Origin: Sphingomonas taxi
GTDB lineage: Bacteria > Pseudomonadota > Alphaproteobacteria > Sphingomonadales > Sphingomonadaceae
DNA length: 64,000 nt
Direction of reading: 5' to 3'
Assembly (NCBI GenBank): GCA_003243195.1
Contig: QFQI01000001.1
Location: 310,001-374,000, forward strand
The position numbers and the translations under genes are program-made. Position 1 is the first letter of the stretch. Every line of letters begins with the position of its first letter. The notes beneath the pieces are model-generated. The model worked only from the letters and a program-made list of their open reading frames with translations. It was not told the DNA's origin and did not search any database. Below are positions 16,252 to 26,667 of this stretch, one piece after another.

Positions 16252-18489
16252 TCAGATCCGGTTTCTGGTCAACGCGGCGATCGTGCGATCGTCGTCCTGG
16301 GAGGGGTGGTCGTCGCCCGACAGCAGCGCCGCGAGCGGGCCGGTGTCGAACGACAGCGTGACGATCGTCCCGCCGCCGGGCCGATCGGCAAAGGTCATGG
16401 TGCCGAAATGCTCCTCCACGATCTTCTTGACGATCGCGAGGCCCAGGCCGGTGCCGCGCGCGCGCGTCGTCATGTACGGCTCGACGATCCGGTCGCGTTC
16501 CAGCGGCAGGCCGACGCCGGTATCGGCGACCGCGATCACGACATGCGCGCCGGCCTGCGCCAGCGTCATGGTGATGCTCGCCTCGCTCGCATCGGCCTCC
16601 TCGACCGCCTCCACCGCGTTCTTGACGATGTTGGTCAGCGCCTGCCCGATCTGCCGCCGGTCGCACACCAATGTCGGCGCGGGATCGTCGTGGTCCAGCA
16701 CGAAGCGGATGCCGGGATGCGCCACCTCGTGCAGGAACATCGTCTGGCGCGCGATGTCGATCAGCGCCTCCTCGCGGAACACCGGCTTGGGCATCCGCGC
16801 GAAGGAGGAGAATTCGTCCACCATCCGCCGCAGGTCGCCGACCTGCCGCACGATCGTGTCGGTCAGCCGCGCGAAGGTGGTGTCGCCGGCCTCCACCCTG
16901 GCGCCATAGCGGCGCTGGAGCCGCTCGGCGGCGAGCTGGATCGGGGTCAGCGGGTTCTTGATCTCGTGCGCGATGCGGCGCGCCACGTCCGCCCATGCCG
17001 CGCGGCGCTGGTCGGTCAGTTGCTGGGTGATGTCGTCGAAGGTGATGATCGGGCCGCTGCCGTCGCGCGCGATCCGCACCGCGAAGGTCCGCATCTCGCC
17101 CAGCACCGCCAGTTGCACGGTCGCGTCGCGCCCCGGCTGGTCGAGCAGCGCGTCCAGTTCCGGCGCGACCGCGCGCAGCGTGCGGCCGACGGGCGGCTCG
17201 CCCAGCCCCATCAGCGTCTGCGCCGAGCTGTTGATGAGGCGGATCGTGCGATCCTCCGCGTCGATCGAGATCACCCCCGCCGACACGCCCGACATCACCG
17301 CCTCGATCAGCGCGCGGCGATTGTCGAGCTGCGCGTTGGCGGTGACCAGCGCGGTGTTCTGCGACACCAGCCGCGCGGTCATGCTGTTGAAGGCGTTGGA
17401 CAAGGTGCCGATCTCGTCGCGCTCGCGCGTTTCGGGCACGCGCGCCGACAGGTCGCCGCCCTCCACGCGGCGCGCGGCGTCCACCAGCTCGCCGACCGGT
17501 CGCACCAGCCGGTCCGCGACGGTCAGCGCGATCCACACCGCGACGCCGACGATCAGCAGCGACACGATCAGCAACGCGGCGTTGAAGCGCAGTTGCAGCG
17601 CGCGCGCGCGCGCGATGAGCTGGCGATAGTCGGCGAGCACCGCGCTGCCGCGGTTGATCTGCGCCTCGAACCTTTGGTCGATGACGCGCGCCGAATACAG
17701 ATAGGTGTTCGCCTGATAGTCCAGCTTCGTCACCGCGCCGACGCGGTTGGAGACGCGCACCACCACGGTGCTCGCGCCATCGTCGAGCTGGCGCAGCATA
17801 TCGGGCTTGATGAAGCGGCGCAGATCGCCCTCATAGGGCTTGGCGAAGGCCAGCGTGCGCACCTCGCCGTCGGTGCCGCGCTGCACCACCAGCGCTTCGG
17901 ACAGGTTGCGCAGGTACAATTGGTAGAACAACCCCTCCTGGAAGCGATTGCTGTCGATCGGCATCTCGCGCAGGTAGCTGGCGAGGTCCCCCGACATGAC
18001 CACCGCCTCGCGCGAGACGCGCTCGATCTCCTGCCGGTAGCTTTCCTGCGCGATCGACGCGGCATTCTCGAACATGCCGCGCGCACGGTCGGAATACCAG
18101 AATTGCACGCCATACTGGAACAGCAGCGAGGCGAAGATCGTGACCAGCAGCGCGGGCACCGCCGCCACCAGCGAGAACAGCAGCACCAGCCGGACGTGCA
18201 GCCGCCCTTCGCCGCCGACCGGCGAGCGCGCCGCGCGGCTGAGCGCGATGCGGCGCCCCAGCAGCACCATCAGCGCGATGCCCATCGCCAGATTGGCGAC
18301 CAGCAGCAGCGCCACCAGCGGCGGCGCGAGCAGCCGCGCGGGATCGCCATCGCCGCGCAACACGAAATAGCTGCCCAGCGCGACTGCCACCGCGGCGGCC
18401 AGCACCATCAGCTCGACCGCCGGGGTCACGCCGACGCGCCGCGCCGGCACCGGCGGCGAAGAGGAGGAGGAAGTCACTCCTGCGAACAT
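16252..18489 (-). CDS. ntrY: Membrane sensor histidine kinase NtrY
   Basis: A kinase of about 745 residues. The N-terminus has three to four hydrophobic segments (AVELMVLAAAVAVALGSYF, PLVALLLVANLAMGIALMVLL, LVLLFSLVAAVPALLVTIF and one before HAMP), a periplasmic sensor region, HAMP (DRLVRPVGELVDAARRV), PAS, HisKA with phospho-acceptor His in RRIAHEIKNPLTPIQ, and HATPase (GTGLGLAIVKKI). It phosphorylates NtrX. The start is uncertain: the ATG at 18489 directly follows AGGAGG; a GTG at 18528 extends it by 13 residues and a GTG at 18477 has AGGAGG 12 bases away. It is in the ntrBC-ntrYX operon with 161 bases from ntrC. Confidence 0.93.
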   Translation of the reverse strand: MFAGVTSSSSSPPVPARRVGVTPAVELMVLAAAVAVALGSYFVLRGDGDPARLLAPPLVALLLVANLAMGIALMVLLGRRIALSRAARSPVGGEGRLHVRLVLLFSLVAAVPALLVTIFASLLFQYGVQFWYSDRARGMFENAASIAQESYRQEIERVSREAVVMSGDLASYLREMPIDSNRFQEGLFYQLYLRNLSEALVVQRGTDGEVRTLAFAKPYEGDLRRFIKPDMLRQLDDGASTVVVRVSNRVGAVTKLDYQANTYLYSARVIDQRFEAQINRGSAVLADYRQLIARARALQLRFNAALLIVSLLIVGVAVWIALTVADRLVRPVGELVDAARRVEGGDLSARVPETRERDEIGTLSNAFNSMTARLVSQNTALVTANAQLDNRRALIEAVMSGVSAGVISIDAEDRTIRLINSSAQTLMGLGEPPVGRTLRAVAPELDALLDQPGRDATVQLAVLGEMRTFAVRIARDGSGPIITFDDITQQLTDQRRAAWADVARRIAHEIKNPLTPIQLAAERLQRRYGARVEAGDTTFARLTDTIVRQVGDLRRMVDEFSSFARMPKPVFREEALIDIARQTMFLHEVAHPGIRFVLDHDDPAPTLVCDRRQIGQALTNIVKNAVEAVEEADASEASITMTLAQAGAHVVIAVADTGVGLPLERDRIVEPYMTTRARGTGLGLAIVKKIVEEHFGTMTFADRPGGGTIVTLSFDTGPLAALLSGDDHPSQDDDRTIAALTRNRI

Positions 18490-18650
18490 CCTCCTCTCGC
18501 TACAACATCGGTGTTGCATGGAGAACACATAATTTCGCGTTCGGGATCGCCCCGCGCGCCGGCCGGAAACCAGAACCTCCGTCTGGTCGGCGCGAATCGG
18601 GGGGCCGGCGCGTGTGGATCATCCGGCGCGCAGGGCGACGGGGGTGGCCG

Positions 18651-20107
<1,457 letters not shown>

Positions 20108-20111
<4 letters not shown>

Positions 20112-21187
20112 GCCTTCGCCCGCGGCAGGAGGATGCGGAACACGGTCTGGTGCGGCGTGCCCTCACGCGAATATTGCACGATCCCGCCCATGTCGCGCAC
20201 CAGCTTGTCGACCAGTGCCAGGCCCAGCCCCTTGCCCTCCGGCCGGCCGGACACGAACGGATCGAACAGATGGTCGGCGATGTCGGGGGGCGCGCCCGGC
20301 CCGCTGTCGATCACGCAGATCTCGATCGGCAGCGGCACGCGCCCCGCCGCCCCGCGCGCGCCACCCCGCCCCGCCGCCACGGTCACGCCGTGGCGATAGG
20401 CGGTGGCCAGCGTGATCGCGCGCTCGCCCGGCTGATCGGCCAGCGCGGCGGCGGCGTTCTTCAGCAGGTTCACGATCACCTGCAACAGCGCATCGCCATT
20501 CCCCAGCGCCTGCGGCAGCGAGGGATCGTAGCGTTCCTCGATCGCGATCCCGCGCGCGAAACCGGCCAGCGCGACGCCGCGCGCATGCGCGAGCAGCGGA
20601 TAGATGTTCATCGCCGCCACCGCGCGCGGACGCGTATCGGTGAAATCCTCCATATGGTCGATCAGCGCCGCGACGCGATCGACCTCCGCGATCATCAGCC
20701 GGGTGAGATCGGCGGCGTCGACGCCATCGGCGATCAGTTGCGCCGCGCCGCGGATGCTGGACAGCGGGTTCTTGATCTCATGCGCCAGCATCGCCGCCGC
20801 GCCGACCGCGGAGCGCGCCGCCGCCGCGCGATCGGTCGATACGCCCAGCCGCCGCGACGCGCCCGCGTGGTGCAGCGTGATCGTCCGCCAGCCCGGATGG
20901 TCGATCACCGCCGCCTCGACCAGATCGACGCGCAGCCGCAGCCCGCGCGCGGTCTGCACCTCGGCATCGAAGATCGCGAAGGCATGCGCATCGCGCCGCG
21001 ACTCGACCTCGGGGAAGGACAATATGGCCGCGAGCGGCTGGCCCAGCATCGCGCGTTCGGACAGGTTCAGCAGCGTCTCGCATTCGGCATTGACCTGCGC
21101 CACGCGATCCTCGGCGTTGACCACCAGCACCGCGACCGGCAGCGCCGCCAGCACATCGGCGGGCCCGGGGCCGCGCTGCGACAGCAT
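20108..21187 (-). CDS. ntrB: Nitrogen regulation sensor kinase NtrB
   Basis: A 359-residue cytoplasmic histidine kinase/phosphatase controlled by PII. A PAS region occupies about 10-110 (VNAEDRVAQVNAECE); the HisKA box contains LAHEIKNPLSSIRGAAQL with the phospho-acceptor His, then an N-box and G-boxes (DSGPGAPPDI, GKGLGLALVDKL). There is no membrane segment. The ATG at 21187 shares one base with the dusB stop (TGATG), so translation is coupled; a GTG one codon upstream is also possible. GlnD, which modifies its partner PII, is encoded at 40-42.8 kb. Confidence 0.95.
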
Positions 21188-22179
21188 CACGCCGCCGCGC
21201 TCAGCCGGTAGGGCGCGTAGAAGTCGGCGAGCATCGCCTTGACGCGCTCCGCATCCGGCTCCTGGTTGACGCGGTTGCGGAACTCGGCGGAGCCGTTCAG
21301 CCCCTTTGTATACCAGCCGATATGCTTGCGCGCCATGTTGACGCCGGTGAAGGTGCCGTAATGCGCCAGCATCGCGTCATAATGTTCGGCGATGACCCGG
21401 TATTGCTCGTCCAGCGACGGATCGGGCAGCCGTTCGCCGGTGCGCAGCCAGTGCATGACCTGCGCCAGCAGCCACGGCCGCCCGTACGCGCCGCGCCCGA
21501 TCATCACGCCGTCCGCGCCGGATTGCGCCAGCGCCGCATCGGCATCCTCGACCGAGCAGATGTCGCCGTTGGCGATCACCGGGATCGACACCGCCGCCTT
21601 CACGGTGCGGATGAAGCGCCAGTCGGCCGACCCCTTGTACATCTGGTTGCGGGTGCGGCCGTGCACCGTCACCATCCTCACGCCCAGATCCTCGGCGATC
21701 CGCGCCAGTTCGGGCGCGTTCAGGCTGTCGTGGCACCAGCCCATCCGCATCTTCAGCGTCACCGGCGCGTCGACCGCCTTCACGATCGCGTCGATCAGTT
21801 GCGTGGCCAGCTTCAGGTCGCGCATCAGCGCGGAGCCGGCGTCGCCGTTGGTCACCTTGCGCACCGGGCAGCCCATGTTGATGTCGATGATCGCCGCGCC
21901 CTTGTCGCGCGCCAGCTTCGCCGCCTCCGCCATCTCATAGGGGGTGCAGCCGACGAGCTGCATCGACACCGGCTCCTCCGAGAGGTGCCACGCCGCCTTC
22001 TGGATCGACTGGCGCGTCTCGCGGATCGCGGCCTGGCTGGCGATCATCTCGGTGACGTTCAGGCCGGAGCCGTAGCGGCGCACCAGGGTGCGGAACGGCT
22101 GGTCGGTCACGCCGGTCATCGGCGCGAGCACCACCGGCTCGTCGATCCGCACGTCGCCGATCTGGATGGGTCGAAGCAT
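21187..22179 (-). CDS. dusB: tRNA-dihydrouridine synthase DusB
   Basis: A 330-residue flavoenzyme (nifR3 family) reducing uridines in tRNA. Signatures are LAPMTGVTDQPFR, NMGCPVRKV with the catalytic Cys, KMRMGW, HGRTR and GVMIGRGAYGRPW. The start was set at the ATG at 22179; the frame is open far upstream but that part is antisense to ispDF. It is the first gene of the dusB-ntrBC-ntrYX operon, an order widespread in alphaproteobacteria. The operon promoter must lie in the 162 bases shared with divergent ispDF. Confidence 0.95.
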   Translation of the reverse strand: MLRPIQIGDVRIDEPVVLAPMTGVTDQPFRTLVRRYGSGLNVTEMIASQAAIRETRQSIQKAAWHLSEEPVSMQLVGCTPYEMAEAAKLARDKGAAIIDINMGCPVRKVTNGDAGSALMRDLKLATQLIDAIVKAVDAPVTLKMRMGWCHDSLNAPELARIAEDLGVRMVTVHGRTRNQMYKGSADWRFIRTVKAAVSIPVIANGDICSVEDADAALAQSGADGVMIGRGAYGRPWLLAQVMHWLRTGERLPDPSLDEQYRVIAEHYDAMLAHYGTFTGVNMARKHIGWYTKGLNGSAEFRNRVNQEPDAERVKAMLADFYAPYRLSAAA

Positions 22180-22341
22180 GGTCTTGGGGCTGCCTGAAAA
22201 ACGGGCAGATAGGCGATTGGGGTGATTCTGGCAAGGATGTGCCCGGCGCGGCGCCCGTCCCCCGTCCGCCCTCCCCCGTTCCCCCCCCTCCCCCGTCCCT
22301 CTGCCATTCCCTCCCGCGCCATCCTGCTCTACGGCGCGCGC

Positions 22342-23469
22342 ATGACCACGGTCGCCCTCATCGTCGCCGCCGGCACCGGCACCCGCAGCGGCAGCGCCAT
22401 TCCCAAGCAGTTCGCGCCGGTCGCCGGCCGCGCGATGCTGGCGTGGAGCCACGCCGCGCTGTCCGCGCATCCCGCGATCGACCGCGTGCTGGTGGCGATC
22501 GCGCCGGGACAGGAACCGCTGCTGCGCGCCGCGCTGCCGCAGGCCGAATGGATCACCGGCGGGGCGGAGCGGCACGACAGCGTGGCGGCGGGGCTCGCCG
22601 CGCTGGCGGGCGCGACCCGCATCCTGGTGCACGACGCCGCGCGCCCGTTCGTGCCGGCGGCGGTGATCGACCGGCTGCTCGCCGCGCTCGACCCGGACGA
22701 CGGGGCGGTGCCGGTGCTGCCGGTCGCCGACACGCTGGTCGCGCTGGACGGCGCGACGGTGGCGCGCGACCGCCTGCGCCGCGTACAAACCCCGCAGGCG
22801 TTCCGCTTCGACGCGCTGGCGCGCGCGCACGCCGCGTGGGACGGAACGCCCGCCACCGACGACGCGCAGATGCTGCGCGCGCTGGGCATGGCGGTGGCGA
22901 TGGTGGATGGGGACGCGATGCTCGACAAGATTACCTATCCCGCCGACTTCGCCGCCGCCGCGGCGCGGATCGGCACCGAGACGCGCTCCGCCTCCGGCTT
23001 CGACGTCCACCGGCTGGAGGATGGCGAGGAATTGTGGCTGGGCGGGGTGCGGATCCCGCACCACCAGGGGCTGTCCGGGCACAGCGACGCCGATGTGGCG
23101 CTGCACGCGATCACCGACGCGGTGCTGGGCACGATCGCCGCCGGCGACATCGGCACGCATTTCCCGCCCAGCGACCCGCAATGGCGCGGCGCCGAATCGG
23201 GACAGTTCCTCGCCCATGCGCGCGGGCTGGTGGAGGCGCGCGGCGGCCGCGTGACCTTCGTCGACCTGACGCTGATGTGCGAGGCGCCGAAGATCGGGCC
23301 GCACCGCGCGGCCATGCAGGCGCGGATCGCGGAACTTCTCGGCCTCTCGACCGATCGGGTCAGCGTGAAGGCGACAACCACCGAACGACTGGGCTTCACC
23401 GGACGCGGCGAGGGCATCGCGGCGCAGGCGGTGGCGACCGTGACGCTGCCCGCAACGGTGGCGGCGTGA
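22342..23469 (+). CDS. ispDF: Bifunctional IspD/IspF isoprenoid enzyme
   Basis: A 375-residue fusion for the MEP pathway. Residues 1-215 are IspD, CDP-ME synthase (IVAAGTGTRSG nucleotide-binding loop, VHDAARPFV, RVQTPQAF); residues about 216-375 are IspF, MECDP synthase (GFDVHRL metal ligands, GHSDADVALHAITDA, FPPSDP, KATTTERLGFTGRGEG). The two steps flank IspE, so the fusion may assemble a complex. Fused IspDF is known in many alphaproteobacteria. The start at 22342 follows a Pro-rich non-coding stretch. Its stop overlaps the next gene (GTGA). Confidence 0.96.
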   Translation: MTTVALIVAAGTGTRSGSAIPKQFAPVAGRAMLAWSHAALSAHPAIDRVLVAIAPGQEPLLRAALPQAEWITGGAERHDSVAAGLAALAGATRILVHDAARPFVPAAVIDRLLAALDPDDGAVPVLPVADTLVALDGATVARDRLRRVQTPQAFRFDALARAHAAWDGTPATDDAQMLRALGMAVAMVDGDAMLDKITYPADFAAAAARIGTETRSASGFDVHRLEDGEELWLGGVRIPHHQGLSGHSDADVALHAITDAVLGTIAAGDIGTHFPPSDPQWRGAESGQFLAHARGLVEARGGRVTFVDLTLMCEAPKIGPHRAAMQARIAELLGLSTDRVSVKATTTERLGFTGRGEGIAAQAVATVTLPATVAA

Positions 23470-23987
23470 GGGCGCTCGCCGCGCTGGCCGCGACGGTCGC
23501 GCTGCTGGCCGCGCCGGCGGCCGGCGCGCAGGCGCGCTGCCTCACCGCCAGCGATGCCGAATCGATCGCGCTGGTCGCGATGCCCGAGATCATCCGCGAC
23601 GCCGGGCGGGTGTGCGCCGCGCTGCCGGCGAGCAGCCTGCTGCGGCGCACCAGCGGCGCGTTCCTCGACAAATACGACCGCGAGGCCGACCGCGCGTGGC
23701 CGGCGGCGCGCACCGCGATCGCCAAGCTCAGCGATCCGGCGGTGGAACTGCTGCTGCTCAGCGAGTATGCGCGGCCGATGCTGACCTCGATCTTCGCGCC
23801 GCAGATCACCGGACGCATCCAGCCGGGCGATTGCACGACGCTGGACCGGCTGGTGACGCTGCTGGAACCGCTGCCGGCGCGCAACACCGCCGGCATCGTC
23901 GTGGCGACGCTGCAATATCTCAAGGCCGAAAAGGACAAGGGCAAGCGCAGCGACATCCCCAACCTGCCGGTATGCGCCGCGTCATGA
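23466..23987 (+). CDS. Secreted protein of unknown function
   Basis: A 173-residue product starting at a GTG that overlaps the ispDF stop (GTGA). A signal peptide is clear (RALAALAATVALLAAPAAGAQA). The mature part is helical, has three Cys (in ARCLT, RVCAAL and GDCTT, plus one near the end in LPVCAAS), and no motif I recognise. It sits between ispDF and a CinA-like gene with overlapping ends on both sides, so it is co-translated with housekeeping genes; this order is probably conserved in close relatives. It is not an isoprenoid enzyme as far as can be seen. Confidence 0.75.
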   Translation: MRALAALAATVALLAAPAAGAQARCLTASDAESIALVAMPEIIRDAGRVCAALPASSLLRRTSGAFLDKYDREADRAWPAARTAIAKLSDPAVELLLLSEYARPMLTSIFAPQITGRIQPGDCTTLDRLVTLLEPLPARNTAGIVVATLQYLKAEKDKGKRSDIPNLPVCAAS

Positions 23988-24508
23988 GCGACGTGACGCT
24001 GCCGCCCGAACTGGTCGAGGCCGCGCGCCGCGTGGTGGACGCGAACCGCGCCGCCGGACGGCGGATCGCGGTGGCGGAAAGCTGCACCGGCGGGCTGGTG
24101 TCGGCGGCGCTGACCGAAATTCCCGGCTCCTCCGACGTGCTGGAGGCGGGGTTCATCACCTATTCCAACAGCGCCAAGCAGCAGTTGCTGGGCGTCAGCG
24201 GCGACGTGCTCGACACGTTCGGCGCGGTGTCGATCGCGGTGGCGTGGAGCATGGCGCAAGGCGCGCTGCTCAAATCGGAAGCGGATGTCGCGGTGGCGAT
24301 CACCGGCGTCGCCGGGCCAGGCGGGGGCAGCGAGAAGAAGCCGGTCGGCACCGTCGTCTTCGCGCGCGCCGAACGCGGCGGCGATCCGGCGGACGTGGTG
24401 GCCGACAAGCGCCAGTTCGGCGACCTGGGGCGCGGCGGCGTGCGGCTTCAGGCGGCGCTGTGCGCGCTGGAACTGCTGCTGCCCGATGCGGCGCCCGACG
24501 CGCCATAG
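23984..24508 (+). CDS. CinA-family nicotinamide-nucleotide amidase (PncC type)
   Basis: A 174-residue single-domain CinA C-terminal (PncC-like) protein, which deamidates NMN to nicotinate mononucleotide in pyridine salvage. Motifs are AESCTGGLVSAALTEIPGSS (active-site Ser region), GFITYSN, GAVS, and ITGVAGPGGG with KPVGTVVFA. It lacks the N-terminal MoeA-like COG1058 domain of full CinA. It overlaps the upstream secreted protein by four bases. Its last 61 bases overlap tail-to-tail with the ratA-like gene on the other strand. Confidence 0.92.
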   Translation: MSDVTLPPELVEAARRVVDANRAAGRRIAVAESCTGGLVSAALTEIPGSSDVLEAGFITYSNSAKQQLLGVSGDVLDTFGAVSIAVAWSMAQGALLKSEADVAVAITGVAGPGGGSEKKPVGTVVFARAERGGDPADVVADKRQFGDLGRGGVRLQAALCALELLLPDAAPDAP

Positions 24509-24945
24509 AGCGCCGCCGCCCGCTCCTCGAACGCGCCGATCATCCGGCGCAGCGCGACGCCGAACACCTGCCCGGCCAGCATCTCGAACATGCGGTTCTT
24601 GAACTGGAAGTCGACCGCGAAGTCGACCAGGCACCCGCCGCCGTCGCTGCCCGCCGCGCCATCGGGGCGAAAGCGCCAGTCGTTGTGGAGGTATTTCAGC
24701 GGCCCGTCGATATATTCGACGCGGATCGTCCCGGGCCGCTGCTTCGTGACCTTCGACGTGAACGTCTCGCGCAGCCCCTTGAAACCGACGATCATGTCGG
24801 CCAGCGTTTCGGTCTCGCCGTCCTTGCGCACGCGCATCGCGCTGACCCACGGCAGGAATTCGGGATAGCGGCGCACGTCGGCGACCAGATCGAACATCTG
24901 CTCCGGCGTATACGGCAGCCGGCGGGTTTCGTTGTGCTTAGGCAT
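24448..24945 (-). CDS. RatA/Coq10-like START-domain protein
   Basis: A 165-residue member of the polyketide-cyclase/START family that includes E. coli RatA and the ubiquinone-binding protein Coq10. It shows RRLPYTPEQMFDLVADV near the start, YPEFLPWV, VGFKGLRETFTSKV, and LVDFAVDFQFKN; the tail is Ser/Ala-rich. In alphaproteobacteria the role in ubiquinone handling is more likely than a ribosome-targeting toxin; this is inference. It overlaps lipA by eight bases upstream and the CinA-like gene by 61 bases at the 3' end. Confidence 0.88.
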   Translation of the reverse strand: MPKHNETRRLPYTPEQMFDLVADVRRYPEFLPWVSAMRVRKDGETETLADMIVGFKGLRETFTSKVTKQRPGTIRVEYIDGPLKYLHNDWRFRPDGAAGSDGGGCLVDFAVDFQFKNRMFEMLAGQVFGVALRRMIGAFEERAAALYGASGAASGSSSSSAHSAA

Positions 24946-25867
24946 TCGGCCGCGTCGCCAGCTTCGCGTCGCGCGCCGCGCGCATCTTCGCGAAATCGTC
25001 GCCGGCGTGATAGCTCGACCGCGTGAGCGGCGACGATGCGACCAGCAGGAAGCCCTTGGCGCGCGCGATCGCCGCAAAGGCGTCGAACGCCGCCGGGGTC
25101 ACGAAATCGGCCACCCTGGCGTGGCGCGGCGTGGGTTGCAGATACTGGCCCATCGTCAGGAAGTCGATGTCGGCGGAGCGCATGTCGTCCATCACCTGGT
25201 GCACCTCCAGCCGCTGCTCGCCCAGTCCCAGCATGATCCCGGACTTGGTGAAGATCGACGGATCGAGCTTCTTGACGCTCTCCAGCAGCCGCAGCGACGC
25301 ATAATAGCGCGCGCCCGGGCGGATCGTCGGGTACAGCCGCGGCACCGTTTCCAGATTGTGATTATACACGTCTGGGCGCGCCGCCACGATTGCCTCCACC
25401 GCCGCCTCATGCTTGTTGCGGAAATCGGGGGTCAGGATTTCGATCGTGGTGTGCGGATTGGTGCGGCGAATGGCTTCGATGACTTTCACGAACTGCTTCG
25501 CACCGCCATCGGGAAGGTCGTCGCGATCGACCGAGGTGACCACGATATGAGCCAGTCCCATCTGCGCCGCCGCGTCGGCGACGTTCTGCGGCTCCATCGG
25601 ATCGACGGCGCGCGGCATCCCGGTCTTCACGTTGCAGAACGCGCAGGCGCGCGTGCACGTGTCGCCCAGGATCATCACGGTCGCGTGCTTCTTGGTCCAG
25701 CATTCCCCGATGTTGGGGCAGGCCGCCTCCTCGCACACGGTGGTGAGGCTCTTGGAGCGCATCAGCGCGCGCGTCGCGGCGAAGCCTTCGCTGGTGGGTG
25801 CCTTCACCCGGATCCAGTCCGGCTTGCGTTGACGCGCGGGAGCCGGGAGCGGGGTCATGTCGTTCAT
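24938..25867 (-). CDS. lipA: Lipoyl synthase LipA
   Basis: A 309-residue radical-SAM enzyme inserting two sulfurs into octanoyl groups on lipoyl domains. The auxiliary cluster ligands are CEEAACPNIGEC, the SAM cluster is CTRACAFC, and the C-terminal serine motif RSSYHAG is present. The start is uncertain between ATGs at 25867 and 25858; the frame is open further but lacks similarity. Followed by the RatA/Coq10-like gene with an 8-base overlap. Divergent from the carbonic anhydrase over about 52 bases containing a perfect 12-base palindrome. Confidence 0.96.
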   Translation of the reverse strand: MNDMTPLPAPARQRKPDWIRVKAPTSEGFAATRALMRSKSLTTVCEEAACPNIGECWTKKHATVMILGDTCTRACAFCNVKTGMPRAVDPMEPQNVADAAAQMGLAHIVVTSVDRDDLPDGGAKQFVKVIEAIRRTNPHTTIEILTPDFRNKHEAAVEAIVAARPDVYNHNLETVPRLYPTIRPGARYYASLRLLESVKKLDPSIFTKSGIMLGLGEQRLEVHQVMDDMRSADIDFLTMGQYLQPTPRHARVADFVTPAAFDAFAAIARAKGFLLVASSPLTRSSYHAGDDFAKMRAARDAKLATRPNA

Positions 25868-25888
25868 GGAGCCGCAGATAGCGTTTAC

Positions 25889-25900
25889 TTTCCCGGGAAA
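25889..25900. promoter_or_regulatory. Perfect 12-base palindrome in lipA/carbonic-anhydrase divergent promoter
   Basis: TTTCCCGGGAAA sits in the 52-base divergent region, flanked by AC on each side (ttactttcccgggaaacaac). It could be an operator for either gene. No known regulator site could be matched. Confidence 0.35.
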
Positions 25901-25919
25901 CAACGAAGGGCTTTGTGAA

Positions 25920-26549
25920 ATGAGGAAGTTCAACGAGCTGATCGAGGGCTATTACCGCTTTCGCGGCAATGAATGGATCGAGGAGCGCGAGCGCTGGAGC
26001 AAGCTGGCCGGCGGTCAGGAACCCAAGGTCATGGTGATCGCCTGCTCCGACAGCCGCGTCGATCCGGCGATGATCTTCGGCACGGTGCCCGGCGAGGTGT
26101 TCGTGGTGCGCAACGTCGCCAACCTGGTGCCGCCGTTCGACCCGTCGGGCGGCCTGCACGGCGTGTCGGCGGCGCTGGAGTTCGCGGTGACGGTGCTGAA
26201 GGTGGACGAGATCCTGGTGCTCGGCCACGGCCAGTGCGGCGGGGTGAAGGCATCGCTGTCGGGCGCGCTGAAGGAAGCCAAGCCCGGCGAGGGCGGGTTC
26301 GTGGCCGAATGGATCAAGCTGCTCGACGACGCGCGCGAGAAGGTCGTGGCCGAGCACGGCACCGGCGACGAAGGCCAGAAGGCGCTGGAGCAGGAAGGCG
26401 TCAAGGTGTCGATCGAGAACCTGAAGACCTTCCCGTTCGTGCAGGAGCGCCTGAAGGACGGCTCGCTGACGCTGCACGGCGCGGTGTTCGCGATCAAGGA
26501 CGGCAAGCTGAACGTGTTGCAGGACGACGGACGGTACGAGGCCGCGTAA
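25920..26549 (+). CDS. Beta-class carbonic anhydrase
   Basis: A 209-residue enzyme interconverting CO2 and bicarbonate. Zinc-site motifs are CSDSRVDP (Cys and the Asp-Arg dyad) near residue 40 and HGQCGGVK (His and Cys) near 100; VRNVANLVPP is also typical. The ATG at 25920 has GAAGGG 9 bases upstream; an ATG at 25857 adds 21 residues without similarity. It probably supplies bicarbonate for carboxylations. It converges with aspS, and a strong bidirectional terminator lies between the two. Confidence 0.95.
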   Translation: MRKFNELIEGYYRFRGNEWIEERERWSKLAGGQEPKVMVIACSDSRVDPAMIFGTVPGEVFVVRNVANLVPPFDPSGGLHGVSAALEFAVTVLKVDEILVLGHGQCGGVKASLSGALKEAKPGEGGFVAEWIKLLDDAREKVVAEHGTGDEGQKALEQEGVKVSIENLKTFPFVQERLKDGSLTLHGAVFAIKDGKLNVLQDDGRYEAA

Positions 26550-26560
26550 GCCGCGCCGGT

Positions 26561-26607
26561 GACGAAGGCGGCCGCTGCGTTCGGGGAACGCGGCGGCCGT
26601 TTTCGTC
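26561..26607. terminator. Bidirectional intrinsic terminator between carbonic anhydrase and aspS
   Basis: A long stem: CGGCCGCTGCGTTC, loop GGG, GAACGCGGCGGCCG (one G-U pair), flanked by GACGAA/TTCGTC arms. TTTTCG follows on the plus strand and a shorter T-containing stretch on the minus, placed between two convergent stops. Confidence 0.85.
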
Positions 26608-26667
26608 GGGGCCGGCGGAGCGGAGCGCCCCCGCCCTGCCCCCTCCCCGGCCGTCCTGCCCCCGGGC

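Noticed and set aside
22180..23304. Upstream extension of dusB to 705 residues
   Set aside because: Antisense to ispDF; the DusB family begins at the ATG at 22179.
24448..24945. RatA-like gene as a true toxin of a toxin-antitoxin pair
   Set aside because: It lies behind lipA with no antitoxin partner and looks more like the Coq10/START family; the toxin label comes from E. coli naming.
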